Source: Cryobacterium algoritolerans (GTDB lineage: Bacteria > Actinomycetota > Actinomycetes > Actinomycetales > Microbacteriaceae). From it: 64,000 nucleotides of DNA. Every line of letters starts with the position of its first letter. Position 1 is the first letter of the stretch. The stretch covers positions 180,439 through 244,438 of the forward strand of contig NZ_SOFP01000047.1 of NCBI RefSeq assembly GCF_004402785.1, in the 5' to 3' direction. The position numbers and the translations under genes were made by a program. Positions 22,493 through 31,749 of this stretch are shown here, piece after piece. Under the pieces are notes generated by a model that saw only the letters and a list, made by a program, of their open reading frames with translations, was not told the DNA's origin and made no database searches.

Positions 22493-23610
22493 TTGTGGAC
22501 CAGTCCGAGGACGCTGGCGATCTCGGCCGTGTCGACCGGCACGATGGTCGGCTTGACGTCGGAGCCGTCCGCGGTGCGGAGTGCCCACTGCGGGTCCTTC
22601 AGGCCGTGGCCGGTCACCGTGAGAACGACGGTGGCGCCGGCGGGGATGAGCCCGGCTTCGGCTCGCTCGAGCAGACCGGCGACGCTGATCGCGGAGGCCG
22701 GCTCGACGAAGATGCCGACCTCAGCGGAGAGGATGCGGTAGGCCTGGAGGATCTTCTCGTCGGTGATGGCTCCGAAGTAGCCGTTCGTGACTTTCTGCGC
22801 CGTGAGCGCGAGGTCCCACGAGGCCGGGTTGCCGATCCGGATCGCGCTTGCCATGGTTTCAGGGTGGTCGACGCGGTGGCCGAGCACGATCGGGGCGCTG
22901 CCGGCGGCTTGGAAGCCGAACATCCGGGGCAGCTTCGTGGTGGCGCCGCGCTCGAGCTCTTCCGTGTAGCCGCGGGTGTAGGCGGTGTAGTTGCCGGCGT
23001 TTCCGACCGGGACGATGTGGATGTCGGGGGCGTCGCCAAGAACCTCGACGACCTCGAACGCCGCCGTCTTCTGGCCCTCGATGCGGTCGGGGTTGACCGA
23101 GTTCACCAGGTGCACCGGATAATTCGCGGCCAGCTCCCTGGCGATGTCGAGGCAGTCGTCGAAGTTGCCCTGAACCTGCAGCAACTGCGCGTTGTGCGCG
23201 ATGGCCTGGCTGAGCTTGCCCATGGCGATCTTGCCCTCCGGCACGAGCACGACGGCCTGAATCCCGGCGTGGGTCGCGTAGGCGGCGGCGGAGGCGGAGG
23301 TGTTTCCGGTGGACGCGCAGATGACGGCCTTGGCGCCGTCCTCCATGGCCTTCGAAATGGCCATGGTCATGCCGCGGTCCTTGAAGGATCCGGTCGGGTT
23401 CATGCCCTCGTACTTGACCCAGACCTGCGCGCCCGTGCGGGCAGACAGTGCGGGGGCGGGGATGAGCGGGGTGCCACCCTCGCCGAGGGTGATGATGGGT
23501 GTGGCATCCGTGATGTTCAGGCGGTCCGCGTATTCACGCAGCACTCCCCGCCACTGCCGGGACTGCGTCTTCACGGCCGACTGCGCCAAGGACTCTCGTT
23601 CGCTGGACAT
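22489..23610 (-). CDS. thrC: threonine synthase
   Basis: This PLP enzyme converts phosphohomoserine to threonine. The PLP lysine lies in NPTGSFKDRGMT and the phosphate-binding loop is VPVGNAGNYTAY. At 373 residues it belongs to the short class. ATG at 23610 follows AAGGAG and overlaps the hom stop by one base. Confidence 0.97.
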   Translation of the reverse strand: MSSERESLAQSAVKTQSRQWRGVLREYADRLNITDATPIITLGEGGTPLIPAPALSARTGAQVWVKYEGMNPTGSFKDRGMTMAISKAMEDGAKAVICASTGNTSASAAAYATHAGIQAVVLVPEGKIAMGKLSQAIAHNAQLLQVQGNFDDCLDIARELAANYPVHLVNSVNPDRIEGQKTAAFEVVEVLGDAPDIHIVPVGNAGNYTAYTRGYTEELERGATTKLPRMFGFQAAGSAPIVLGHRVDHPETMASAIRIGNPASWDLALTAQKVTNGYFGAITDEKILQAYRILSAEVGIFVEPASAISVAGLLERAEAGLIPAGATVVLTVTGHGLKDPQWALRTADGSDVKPTIVPVDTAEIASVLGLVHK

Positions 23611-24947
23611 CAGACTCCTTCAACTCTCAAAACGGATGCGACATTGGTGACGAATTTGTTCTCGGCGAGGTCTTTCACGGTGGCGGCGAGTGCCTCTTCC
23701 GTTGCCTCGTGCGTTCCGATGACAAGGGTAGCCGTGGACGACACGGCCGCATGACTGGCCGTGCCCGGTTGGGCGGGCGTCATCGACTGCTCGACCAGGG
23801 CGAGCGAGACCCCGTGGTCGCTGAACACACCGGCGAGCGTGGCGAGCACGCCCGGCTCGTCGGTGACCTCGAGCGTGACAGCATACCGGGTGGTGATGCT
23901 GTCGATCGAGAACACGGGCAGGTCGGCGTGGCTGGACGCGGCGACCCCTGGGCCGCCGGCGATGTGGCGCCTGGCCAGGGAAACGAGGTCGCCGAGCACT
24001 GCGGAGGCCGTCTCCACTCCCCCGGCGCCCGCCCCATAGAACATCAGGCTGCCGGCCGCCTCCGCCTCGACGAAGACCGCATTGTTGGCGCCGTGCACCG
24101 ACGCGAGCGGGTGGCTGCGATGCACCATGGCCGGGTAGACCCGGGCGGAGACACCTTCCCTGCCGGTCCCGGCGTCGACGAGCCGCTCGCAGATCGCAAG
24201 CAGTTTCACGACGTAGCCGGCCTTCCTGGCGGATTCGATCTGCGCCGGGGTCACGGAGGTGATTCCCTCGCGGTACACGGCTTCCAGCGGAACGTTGGTG
24301 TGGAACGCGAGGCTGGCCAGGATAGCGGCCTTCTGCGCGGCGTCGTAGCCGCCGATGTCGGCGGTCGGGTCGGCCTCGGCGTAGCCGAGGTCGGTGGCGA
24401 GCCGGAGGGCTTCCGCCAGGGTATCCCCATCGGTGTCCATCCGGTCGAGGATGAAGTTGGTGGTGCCATTCACGATGCCCAGGATGCGCTTGACCTGGTC
24501 GCCGCCGAGGCTGTCCCGCAGCGGGCGCACGATCGGGATGGCGCCGGCGACGGCGGCCTCGTAGTTCAACTGGGCACCGACCTGGTCGGCGGCCGCGAAC
24601 AGTTCGGGGCCGTGTGTGGCCAACAGCGCCTTATTGGCGGTGACGACATCCGCGCCGGAGTTGATCGCCATCAGGATGTAGCTGCGCGCCGGCTCGAGGC
24701 CGCCCATCAGCTCGATCACGACGTCGGCACCGAGGATCAGCGAATCGGCGTCGGTGGTGAACAGTTCGCGCGGCAGGTCGACGGTGCGCTCGGCGTCAAG
24801 GTCGCGCACGAGGATGCCGACCAGCTCGAGGCTCGCGCCAACCCGGTTGGCGAGTTCCTCCTTCTGTTCGAGCAGGAGGCGGGCCACCTGGGCGCCGACG
24901 GAGCCGCCGCCCAGCAGGGCGACGCGCAGATTGCGGTATTCGATCAT
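23610..24947 (-). CDS. hom: homoserine dehydrogenase
   Basis: The enzyme reduces aspartate semialdehyde to homoserine. The 445-residue protein has an N-terminal NAD(P) fold (VALLGGGSVGAQVARLL), a catalytic domain with NGTTNFIL and DPTADIGGYDAAQK, and a C-terminal ACT domain (TLEVTDEPGVLATLAGVFSD) that normally senses threonine. The ATG overlaps the lysA stop (ATGA) and is preceded by AGGAG. Confidence 0.98.
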   Translation of the reverse strand: MIEYRNLRVALLGGGSVGAQVARLLLEQKEELANRVGASLELVGILVRDLDAERTVDLPRELFTTDADSLILGADVVIELMGGLEPARSYILMAINSGADVVTANKALLATHGPELFAAADQVGAQLNYEAAVAGAIPIVRPLRDSLGGDQVKRILGIVNGTTNFILDRMDTDGDTLAEALRLATDLGYAEADPTADIGGYDAAQKAAILASLAFHTNVPLEAVYREGITSVTPAQIESARKAGYVVKLLAICERLVDAGTGREGVSARVYPAMVHRSHPLASVHGANNAVFVEAEAAGSLMFYGAGAGGVETASAVLGDLVSLARRHIAGGPGVAASSHADLPVFSIDSITTRYAVTLEVTDEPGVLATLAGVFSDHGVSLALVEQSMTPAQPGTASHAAVSSTATLVIGTHEATEEALAATVKDLAENKFVTNVASVLRVEGV

Positions 24948-26395
24948 CGGATGGACTCCTTCGGTTGATCGGTGGTCGAGCCCCCGGTAGTCAAGCCCCC
25001 GGTGGTCGAGCCTGTCGAGACCCCCACGTCGCGAGCCAGGAGGTCGGCGATGGTCTCACCGCGCACGAGCAGCCGCGCCTCACCGTCACGCACGGCGACG
25101 ACCGCCGGGCGGCCAACGAAGTTGTAGTTGCTGGCCAGCGACCAACAGTAGGCGCCGGTCGCGGCCACGGCGACGAGGTCGCCCGGTGCGACATCGCCGG
25201 GGAGATAGTCGGCGTCGACGACGATGTCGCCGCTCTCGCAGTGTTTGCCGGCGATGCGCACGAGCACGGGTTCGGCGGCGGAGACCCGTCCGGCCAGCCG
25301 CACCGAGTAGTCGGCGCCGTAGAGGGCGAATCGGGCGTTGTCACTCATCCCGCCGTCCACGCTCACGTAGAGGCGGGGGTTGCCCGATACGTCGACCGCC
25401 TTGGTGGTGCCCACTTCGTACAGGGTGATCCCGGCGGGCCCGGCGATGTAGCGGCCGGGCTCGAACGCGACCACCGGAACGGGGATGCCGCGCTCGGCGC
25501 ACTCCGAGGCCACGATGTCGGCCAGGCGGGCAGCGAGCTCGGCCACAGGGGTGGGCCGGTCGGCGGAGGTGTAGGCGATTCCGAAGCCGCCGCCGAGGTT
25601 GAGTTCGGGCACCGGGCCGCCGACGAGCAGTGCGGCGTGCACGGCCAGCAGGCGGGACGCTGACTCGGCGAATCCGTCCGCGCCGAATATCTGCGAGCCG
25701 ATGTGGCAGTGCAGACCGACAAAGCGCAGGCTCGCCTCCGCACGGATGCGGGCGACCAGCGCCGGGGCGTGCTCGAGTACGACACCGAATTTCTGGTCCT
25801 CGTGGGAGGTGGCGAGGAACTCGTGGGTGTGTGCGTGCACGCCGCTGTTGACCCGGAGGCGCACGGCCTGCACGATTCCGTGCCGGGCGGCGGCCTCGGC
25901 GACCCGCCCGATCTCCTGCGGCGAGTCGATCACGATCGCGCCGACGCCGAGCCGGCAGGCGTCGTCGATCTCGGCGAGGGACTTGTTGTTGCCGTGGAAG
26001 CCGAGCCGGTGCGGCGGGGTTCCGGCCGCGAGCGCCACGGCGAGTTCGCCGCCGCTGCAGATGTCGATATTCAGCCCCTCGCTGACCATCCAGCGGGCGA
26101 ACTCCGTGGTGAGGAAGGCCTTGCCCGCGTAGTAGATGCGAACGCTTGTGCCGATGCGCGCGAACTCGGCCTCGAAGGCGGTGCGGAGCTCGGCCGCGCG
26201 GGTGCGGGCATCCGTTTCGTCGACGACGTAGAGCGGAGTGCCGAACCGTGCGGCCAGTGAGCCGGCGCTGCAGCCGCCGATGACGAGTTCGCCGTTGTCG
26301 GCGCGGGTCGCTGAGGATGGCCACAGGCCGGCGGCGAGCGCGTTGGCGTCGTCGGGCCGACCGAGCCAGTCGGGGGCGAGCGGGTTGGTGGCCAC
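24944..26395 (-). CDS. lysA: diaminopimelate decarboxylase
   Basis: LysA makes lysine from meso-diaminopimelate. The 483-residue PLP enzyme has the cofactor lysine in YYAGKAFLT, the GFHGNNKS loop and HCHIGSQI. GTG at 26395 follows GAGG; earlier GTGs (26410, 26434) are possible. The last 25 residues are a Gly/Thr/Ser tail with no family counterpart, encoded by copies of a dispersed repeat. The tail also carries the ribosome site of hom. Confidence 0.95.
   Translation of the reverse strand: MATNPLAPDWLGRPDDANALAAGLWPSSATRADNGELVIGGCSAGSLAARFGTPLYVVDETDARTRAAELRTAFEAEFARIGTSVRIYYAGKAFLTTEFARWMVSEGLNIDICSGGELAVALAAGTPPHRLGFHGNNKSLAEIDDACRLGVGAIVIDSPQEIGRVAEAAARHGIVQAVRLRVNSGVHAHTHEFLATSHEDQKFGVVLEHAPALVARIRAEASLRFVGLHCHIGSQIFGADGFAESASRLLAVHAALLVGGPVPELNLGGGFGIAYTSADRPTPVAELAARLADIVASECAERGIPVPVVAFEPGRYIAGPAGITLYEVGTTKAVDVSGNPRLYVSVDGGMSDNARFALYGADYSVRLAGRVSAAEPVLVRIAGKHCESGDIVVDADYLPGDVAPGDLVAVAATGAYCWSLASNYNFVGRPAVVAVRDGEARLLVRGETIADLLARDVGVSTGSTTGGLTTGGSTTDQPKESIR
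24971..25025. repeat. dispersed repeat inside the lysA 3' end
   Basis: Two 15-base units (GGTGGTCGAGCCCCC and GGTAGTCAAGCCCCC) are followed at 25001 by GGTGGTCGAGCCTGTCGAGA-CC, which matches the repeat between atpA and atpG. The copies are translated as the low-complexity tail of LysA. Confidence 0.75.
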
Positions 26396-26510
26396 GGGTG
26401 AAAACCTCACGGGAAAGTCGAGTGGGTGTCTCACTGAGTGGCGAGCGAACCCGGGTTGGTCCCTGAAGCCAGTGAAGATGCCGCCGCGGGAAGAGCGGGG
26501 ACCTGCGTCA

Positions 26511-26516
26511 ATTCTA
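26511..26516 (-). promoter_or_regulatory. possible -10 box of the lysA operon
   Basis: TAGAAT on the minus strand, about 115 bases before the lysA GTG, in the 240-base gap after the LmeA-like gene. No convincing -35. Confidence 0.3.
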
Positions 26517-26635
26517 GCGACCGGTTGAGCGATGCGCCGAATCGGTGTGACGCCGCGATGGGGAGCCGCGAGCCGCCTGCCCGACGTCTGGCCCGGCGTC
26601 TGGTCCGGCCGTCGGGTTCAGCCGACGGTTCAGGT

Positions 26636-27418
26636 TCAGCCGGCGGTGCAGTTGCCGAGCGTGGTGAGTGACTTGCGGGTGAGCAGCAGGCTGCTGGACT
26701 CAAGCGTGATCCGCGCCCGCTCCGGCGTGACGTTCACTCCGGCCAGGCTGACGCCCTCCGGCAGGTACTTCGCAACGCAGACCCGGACCGGCTTTTGACC
26801 GACGATCAGAGGAAGGATCTCCACCGCATCGATGCTTCCGGAGCCGGTCGTGACCTTCGCGCTTTTCGGCGCGAACAACAGCGAGTCGCCGACGGCGGTG
26901 GGGGTGGCGATGGCCTCGTAGCCGATGGGGAAACCGAGCACGGAGAGGCTGCCGGCGTAGTGCACCTCACCGCTGCCCAGCGCAAGTTTGGCGTCGGGGG
27001 CATCCGCGGCCAGCGAGCTGCGCAGCAGGGTGTTCAGTGCGGACTGGTCGAGGTCGACGACGCCGCGAACGTCGCCAACGGGCTTGCCCTTGTCGATCGG
27101 GACCTGTGTGGCCACGACCCGCACGGAGGCCGCCACGCCGTCGACGGAGAGGGCCGGCGCGGTCAGCGCGACCCGCTCGAAGCTGCCGGACAGGTATTGG
27201 GCGATCACGGAGATGCCGCCGATGGAGACGCTCACGTCACCGGTGACGGTGTCGGGGAGGTTGTCGGCGATTTCCTGCTTGACGCGCCCTTCGGCGTAGC
27301 TGCGGGCTCCCGCGTCGACGATGAAGAACGCGGCTATGAGCCCGAGCACCGTGAGGCTGGCGATGACGATCGCGCTCATCCCGCGGCGACGACGGGTTCG
27401 TGCCGCCCGGTCCGCCAT
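26636..27418 (-). CDS. LmeA-like DUF2993 lipid-binding protein
   Basis: The 260-residue protein has a basic N-terminus, one membrane helix (IVIASLTVLGLIAAFFIV) and an exported DUF2993 domain. It ends with a Cys-containing segment (LGNCTAG). Mycobacterial LmeA, from the same family, binds phospholipid and supports mannan elongation in the cell envelope. The start overlaps the argS stop by one base (TAATG), so it is cotranslated with argS. A role in envelope lipid handling is inferred. Confidence 0.8.
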   Translation of the reverse strand: MADRAARTRRRRGMSAIVIASLTVLGLIAAFFIVDAGARSYAEGRVKQEIADNLPDTVTGDVSVSIGGISVIAQYLSGSFERVALTAPALSVDGVAASVRVVATQVPIDKGKPVGDVRGVVDLDQSALNTLLRSSLAADAPDAKLALGSGEVHYAGSLSVLGFPIGYEAIATPTAVGDSLLFAPKSAKVTTGSGSIDAVEILPLIVGQKPVRVCVAKYLPEGVSLAGVNVTPERARITLESSSLLLTRKSLTTLGNCTAG

Positions 27419-29091
27419 TACATGCGCTCCGGAGCGGAGACACCGAGCAGGCCGAGGCCGTTGCGAAGAACCTGGCCGGTGGCGTCGTTCAGCCACAGCC
27501 GGGTACGGTGCAGCTCGGTCACCGGTTCGTCGCCGAGCGGAATGACCCGGCAGCCGTCGTACCAGCGGTGGTAGTACCCGGCGACCTCTTCGAGGTAACG
27601 GGCAATCCGGTGCGGTTCGCGCAGCTCGGCCGCCTGGGCGACGACACGCGGGTACTCCTGGAGCACCCCGAGCAGCGCCGATTCGCTGTCGTGTGTCAGT
27701 AGCTCAGGGGCGAATACCGAACGGTCCACACCGGCGGCGACCGCGTTGCGGGCAACCGACTGGGTGCGGGCGTGGGCGTACTGCACATAGAAGACGGGGT
27801 TCTCGTTGGTGCGCTTGCCGAGCAGGTCCAGGTCGATGTCCAGCTGCGAATCGCTGCTGGAGCGCACGAGCGAGTACCGGCCGGCGTCCACGCCGACGGC
27901 GTCGACGAGGTCGTCGAGGGTCACGATGGTGCCGGCGCGCTTGCTCATCCGCACCGGTTCGCCGCCCTTGAGCAGGTTGACCATCTGCCCGATCAGGATC
28001 TGCAGGTTGACGCCGGGCACATCGCCGAACGCCTCGACCATGGCCATCATCCGGCCGACGTAGCCGTGGTGGTCGGCGCCGAGCATGATCAGGTTCTGGT
28101 CGAAGCCGCGTTCACGCTTGTCGAGGTAGTAGCCGAGGTCGCCGGAGATGTAGGCCGGTTCGCCGTTGGAGCGGATGATGACGCGGTCGCGGTCGTCGCC
28201 GAACGTGGTCGTGCGCAGCCAGATGGCCCCATCCGATTCGAAGATGTGGCCCTGCTCGCGGAGGCGCGCGATGGCGCGGTTGACGGCGCCGGACTCGTGC
28301 AGGGAGTCCTCATGGAAGTACACGTCGAAGTCGACGCCGAAGCCGTGCAGCTTCTCCTTGATCTCGGTGAACATGAGGTCCACGCCGATCTGCCGGAAAA
28401 CCTCTTGCTGTTCATCCCTGGGCAGCGCCGCGAGGTTGCCGGCGAATTTCGCGACGACCTGGTCGGCGATGTCTCCGATGTAGGCGCCACCGTAACCGTC
28501 TTCCGGGGTGGGCTCACCGAGGTGGGCGGCCAGCACGCTGCGGGCGAAACGGTCGATCTGAGATCCGTGGTCGTTGAAGTAATACTCGCGCGTGACATCC
28601 GCGCCCTCGGCCTTGAGCACCCGGGCCAGGCTGTCGCCGACAGCCGCCCAGCGCACCCCGCCCATGTGGATGGGGCCGGTGGGGTTGGCCGAGACGAACT
28701 CGAGGTTGATCTTGATGCCGTCGTAGAGGTGGCCGGTGCCGTAGACCGGCCCGGCTTCGACGATGGTTTTCGCGAGCGCGCCGGCGGCGGCGGCCTCGAG
28801 GCGGATGTTGATGAAGCCGGGGCCGGCGATTTCGACGGAGGCGACGTCGGGGAGGGCCTCGAGGCCTTCGGCGAGTTGCGCGGCGATCTCCCGGGGCGAG
28901 AATCCGAGCGGCTTGGCGATCTTCATCGCGATGCTGGACGACCAGTCACCGTGGTCGCGGTTGCGCGGGCGCTCGAGTGTGACGTCGGTGGGGGCCAGAT
29001 CGAGGATGGTTTCGCTTCCCGACTGGCGTCGGCGCTCGCCCAACTGCTGGATCAGGGCGAACAGGGATTCGGAAAGCTCGGCGGGGGTCAC
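27418..29091 (-). CDS. argS: arginyl-tRNA synthetase
   Basis: ArgS charges tRNA-Arg. The class I signatures are [14 protein letters not shown] (HIGH variant HMGG) and VRMSKRAGT (KMSK variant). An N-terminal Add-1 domain and a C-terminal anticodon-binding domain complete the 557 residues. GTG at 29091 is chosen because family similarity begins there and TAAGCT (29100-29105) lies eight bases before it. Confidence 0.96.
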   Translation of the reverse strand: MTPAELSESLFALIQQLGERRRQSGSETILDLAPTDVTLERPRNRDHGDWSSSIAMKIAKPLGFSPREIAAQLAEGLEALPDVASVEIAGPGFINIRLEAAAAGALAKTIVEAGPVYGTGHLYDGIKINLEFVSANPTGPIHMGGVRWAAVGDSLARVLKAEGADVTREYYFNDHGSQIDRFARSVLAAHLGEPTPEDGYGGAYIGDIADQVVAKFAGNLAALPRDEQQEVFRQIGVDLMFTEIKEKLHGFGVDFDVYFHEDSLHESGAVNRAIARLREQGHIFESDGAIWLRTTTFGDDRDRVIIRSNGEPAYISGDLGYYLDKRERGFDQNLIMLGADHHGYVGRMMAMVEAFGDVPGVNLQILIGQMVNLLKGGEPVRMSKRAGTIVTLDDLVDAVGVDAGRYSLVRSSSDSQLDIDLDLLGKRTNENPVFYVQYAHARTQSVARNAVAAGVDRSVFAPELLTHDSESALLGVLQEYPRVVAQAAELREPHRIARYLEEVAGYYHRWYDGCRVIPLGDEPVTELHRTRLWLNDATGQVLRNGLGLLGVSAPERM

Positions 29092-29099
29092 GGAAATCA

Positions 29100-29139
29100 A
29101 GCTTACCGGCCCGGTTATCTGCCCCCTGCTTGGTAAGGT
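29100..29139. promoter_or_regulatory. divergent leaderless promoters argS / lipoprotein
   Basis: Minus: TAAGCT at 29100-29105 with eight bases to the argS GTG. Plus: TAAGGT at 29134-29139 with six bases to the lipoprotein GTG at 29146. Neither gene has a ribosome site upstream. Confidence 0.55.
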
Positions 29140-29145
29140 CAACGC

Positions 29146-29775
29146 GTGACTGACTCCTTCTCGCCCTCTCTCCTCCGCAGCCGGCGCCTGCGCGCCGGCC
29201 TTGTCCTCGCGACCGGCAGTCTCGCCCTCGGGGCGCTGACCGGATGCTCCCCCGCGGCAACGCCCTCGGCCTCGGGCAGCAGCACGCCGAGCGCCTCGCC
29301 GAGCGCGACCCCCATCCCGACCGCGACCCCGACGCCCACACCGACGCCTGCCGGCGCCGCGGTCGGGCTGACCTGTGCCCAGCTGCTCACCCCCGACGAC
29401 GTCTATGCGTTCAACCCGAACTACAGCACCGCGCCAGGCTTCACGGCAAAGTCAGGGACCGCCAAGACGGCTTTGTCCTACCAGGGCATCGCGTGTGGCC
29501 TGCTCAACCAGACCAGTGGTGAGATCATCGAGCTTTCTGTGGCCCTGCCGAACCCCACGCTGATGACCTCGCTCACGGACAAGGCCATCGCCGCCAGCAA
29601 TCCAGTTCCCAGCTACGGTTCCGCGCCGGTCTCCGGTTTCTTCACGACCAAGGGCGGCAACGGTGAAGCGCAGGTCTTCACCGACAAGTACTGGGTCACC
29701 CTCAGCTCTCCGGTCTTCGGAGAGCCGGGCGACGCCGAGCAGCTCATGTCGGCGGCACTTTCGCACCTCCAGTAG
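29146..29775 (+). CDS. secreted lipoprotein of unknown function
   Basis: The 209-residue protein has a basic start, a hydrophobic stretch and a lipobox ending in LTGC at about residue 37, so it should be lipidated and anchored outside the membrane. A Ser/Thr/Pro linker with a TPTPTP run follows, then a domain of about 140 residues with two Cys (LTCAQLL and GIACGLL) that may form a disulfide. No family is recognised. GTG at 29146 follows TAAGGT by six bases. Confidence 0.8.
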   Translation: MTDSFSPSLLRSRRLRAGLVLATGSLALGALTGCSPAATPSASGSSTPSASPSATPIPTATPTPTPTPAGAAVGLTCAQLLTPDDVYAFNPNYSTAPGFTAKSGTAKTALSYQGIACGLLNQTSGEIIELSVALPNPTLMTSLTDKAIAASNPVPSYGSAPVSGFFTTKGGNGEAQVFTDKYWVTLSSPVFGEPGDAEQLMSAALSHLQ

Positions 29776-29879
29776 TCGATCGGTCACCGCAACCACCGTC
29801 CGCGGCCACGCCGAGCGCCCGATCGGGGCCGAAGCGAACCGCTGGGGGTCAGGAAGCTGATAACCTAGTATTTTCCCTG

Positions 29880-29951
29880 GCCCCCATAGCTCAGGGGATA
29901 GAGCACTGCCCTCCGGAGGCAGGGGCGGCAGTTCGAATCTGCCTGGGGGCA
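29880..29951 (+). tRNA. tRNA-Arg (anticodon CCG)
   Basis: All four stems pair: acceptor GCCCCCA/TGGGGGC, D stem GCTC/GAGC, anticodon stem CTGCC/GGCAG with loop CTCCGGA, and T stem GGCAG/CTGCC around TTCGAAT. The anticodon CCG reads CGG. CCA is not encoded. Its 3' half is duplicated at 59860, marking an integration site. Confidence 0.97.
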
Positions 29952-29953
29952 CA
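29908..29953 (+). other. attL-like end: 3' half of tRNA-Arg
   Basis: These 46 bases recur at 59860-59905 with one mismatch (T29938 to G59890). The copy here keeps the tRNA intact, as expected when an element integrates into a tRNA 3' end. Confidence 0.8.
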
Positions 29954-30189
29954 TCTTGTCGCGTGACAGTCCAGATCGGACTTTTGCCACCTAGTTCGGA
30001 CAAACCGGCCGCCAAGCCCGTTGAGAGCCATGCCACTGTCTTGCGCGGCCGTAACATGAATGCGGGCCTCAGCCTGTCGCAGTTGACGCACCTGAGCGCG
30101 ACTTCTCTCCGGACAGGTCAAACGCGACTATTCTGCATGGGTAGGTGATGCTGGTCTAGTCTCCGCGGGACCGTTCCCGTTGGAGGTCC
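29951..30189. repeat. long repeat, copy A (239 bp)
   Basis: This copy begins at the last tRNA base and matches 50394-50631 with only a few differences. It starts with a TGTCGCGTGACA word and carries CGGACTTTTGCCACC and TAGTTCGGACA, which look like insertion-sequence ends. It ends four bases before the next gene's stop codon. No transposase is present. Confidence 0.85.
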
Positions 30190-30192
30190 GGC

Positions 30193-30453
30193 TTACGGGG
30201 CAGCTCGATGCGGCTGCTCCTTCGCGGTCTTCTTCTTCTTGGCAGTCAAGGCGACGACCGCGCTGGCAGCTGAGAGGACGGCTAGCAGGAGAGCGAGAAC
30301 CAGACTAAAAACATGCCCTCCGTTGGCTCCCGTGTCTCCGTTCGCGATCGCAATTGCCTGGATCGCTGCGTTTGCCAGCCAGAGCAGGACCATTGCGAGG
30401 CTGAGCCCGACCTGGTGCCTGCCAACCCACGAAATCATCCGTCCGCCAGTCAT
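30193..30453 (-). CDS. small membrane protein
   Basis: The 86-residue protein has two predicted membrane helices (VGLSLAMVLLWLANAAIQAI and FSLVLALLLAVLSAASAVV) and a Lys-rich C-terminus (KKKKTAKEQ), presumably cytoplasmic. ATG at 30453 is preferred; a GTG at 30489 is possible. No family is recognised. It is the first gene inside the island. Confidence 0.6.
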   Translation of the reverse strand: MTGGRMISWVGRHQVGLSLAMVLLWLANAAIQAIAIANGDTGANGGHVFSLVLALLLAVLSAASAVVALTAKKKKTAKEQPHRAAP

Positions 30454-30567
30454 GGTGTCGATATATCCGTGTGACCTCTCAATTCCCACGAGTCCGATAC
30501 AGGGTTCCGCTTGCGGGCCTCGCGTTGGCTCTCGTCCTCAAGCCGAACTGAGGTAGGCATGGTGAAA

Positions 30568-31608
30568 TCAGTAGAGGGTGCCCATAGCGGTTCTCACTTC
30601 GTCCAGCGTCGTGGCAGCAATGGAGTTCGCGCGATCATTGCCACGTCGAAGCACCTCGGAAGCTAGCCCTGAATCCTGCGCCAGTTCGGCACGTCGTGCT
30701 CGGAGGGGAGCAAGAAAGCTGTTGACCGCATCGGTCGTTAGACGCTTCAGTTCGCTGCTGCCTTTTTCCCCGATCTGCGCCGCGATTTCCTCCGGTCGTT
30801 TGCCGAGGCAGAGCGCAGCCGTCGAGAGGAGTGCCGAGACGCCTGGTCGACTCTGCGGATCAAAGGAGATCAGACGGTCAATGTCGGTGATAGTTCTCCG
30901 GATGGCTGCCGCGGTTTCATCCTCGGTCATCGACAGGGCGATCGCGTTTCCGTAGCTTTTTGACATCTTGCGACCGTCCAGCCCGGGGATCTCCGGCGAC
31001 GCTGTGATCAATGCGTCGGGCACGGGGAAAACATCTCCATATCGTTCGTTAAATCTGCGCGCGATCACACGTGTCATCTCCACATGGGGCAGGTTATCTT
31101 TTCCGACAGGGACGAGGTTCCCCTTGCAGAAAAGGATGTCAGCGGCCTGGTGCACGGGGTAGGTGAGAAGAAGACCACTCAGGGCTCGATTCGAGGACGC
31201 GAGCTCCGACTTCACGGTCGGATTCCGACGTAACTCGGCCTCCGTCACCAGACTCAGAAACGGAATTATCAACTGGTTCAGGGCCGGCACTGACGAGTGC
31301 GTAAAAATCGTCGTTGCTTCCGGATCCAGGCCCGCCGCGAGGTAGTCGAGCACGGCGCTGTAGACGTTCTGTCGGACGTTCGCCATCGTGTCCCGGTCGG
31401 TGATGACCTGATAGTCAGCCAAGACCAGAACCGTCTCGACCCCAGCCTCTTGAAGCCTGACACGTTCAATGATGGTGCCGAAATAGTGGCCGAGGTGAAG
31501 CAGGCCGGTCGGTCGCTCACCAGTAAGCACGCGAAAACGCTCCGGATGGGCGTCAACATCTCGGGCGACGACAGCCGAACGCTCGGCCATGGCAGTAAGG
31601 GATTCCAC
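30568..31608 (-). CDS. trpS: tryptophanyl-tRNA synthetase, attenuated second-type copy
   Basis: TrpRS charges tRNA-Trp. The 346-residue class I enzyme has the HIGH motif as LHLGH (about residues 37-41) and KMSKS in GRKMSKSYGNA. GTG at 31608 follows AAGGAG (31615-31620) by six bases. Upstream lies a 12-residue leader with three Trp codons and competing hairpins, so expression should rise when charged tRNA-Trp is scarce. Streptomyces coelicolor has an inducible, indolmycin-resistant TrpRS controlled by ribosome-mediated attenuation; the design here is the same. A housekeeping trpS outside the window and a resistance role are inferred. Confidence 0.92.
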   Translation of the reverse strand: MESLTAMAERSAVVARDVDAHPERFRVLTGERPTGLLHLGHYFGTIIERVRLQEAGVETVLVLADYQVITDRDTMANVRQNVYSAVLDYLAAGLDPEATTIFTHSSVPALNQLIIPFLSLVTEAELRRNPTVKSELASSNRALSGLLLTYPVHQAADILFCKGNLVPVGKDNLPHVEMTRVIARRFNERYGDVFPVPDALITASPEIPGLDGRKMSKSYGNAIALSMTEDETAAAIRRTITDIDRLISFDPQSRPGVSALLSTAALCLGKRPEEIAAQIGEKGSSELKRLTTDAVNSFLAPLRARRAELAQDSGLASEVLRRGNDRANSIAATTLDEVRTAMGTLY

Positions 31609-31629
31609 TTTGCACTCCTTGAAATAGGA

Positions 31630-31709
31630 GGGCTGTACGAAGTCCGGACCCGAGGTCCACGAGCTGCGTACAGCCCGTGAACATGCTTCAACCGGCTGCT
31701 AGCGCAGCC
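31630..31709 (-). promoter_or_regulatory. Trp attenuator of trpS (four-segment switch)
   Basis: Segment 1 GGCTGC (31704-31709) overlaps the Trp codons and pairs with segment 2 GCAGCC (31694-31699). Segment 2 can instead pair with segment 3 GGGCTGTACG (31667-31676). Segment 3 forms a perfect 10-bp stem with segment 4 CGTACAGCCC (31630-31639), followed by TCCTATTTC. Stalling at Trp codons would block segment 1, favour 2:3 and prevent 3:4. The U-tract is weak, so the last hairpin may act by termination or by hindering translation. Confidence 0.8.
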
Positions 31710-31737
31710 ACCACCACGAGGAACGGTTGAAAGTCAT
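31699..31737 (-). CDS. Trp-rich leader peptide of trpS
   Basis: A 12-codon frame reads MTFNRSSWWWLR and stops with TAG. Three consecutive TGG codons are the sensor. TAGGCT at 31744-31749 lies exactly six bases before the ATG, so the mRNA is probably leaderless. The stop codon overlaps the start of attenuator segment 2. Confidence 0.85.
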   Translation of the reverse strand: MTFNRSSWWWLR

Positions 31738-31743
31738 GACATG

Positions 31744-31749
31744 AGCCTA
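31744..31749 (-). promoter_or_regulatory. -10 box of the trpS leader
   Basis: TAGGCT with six bases to the leader ATG; no ribosome site is present or needed for a leaderless start. Confidence 0.55.

Noticed and set aside
31630..31676. T-box riboswitch upstream of trpS
   Set aside because: No T-box sequence or specifier stem is present; the Trp-codon leader peptide and competing stems explain the region better.
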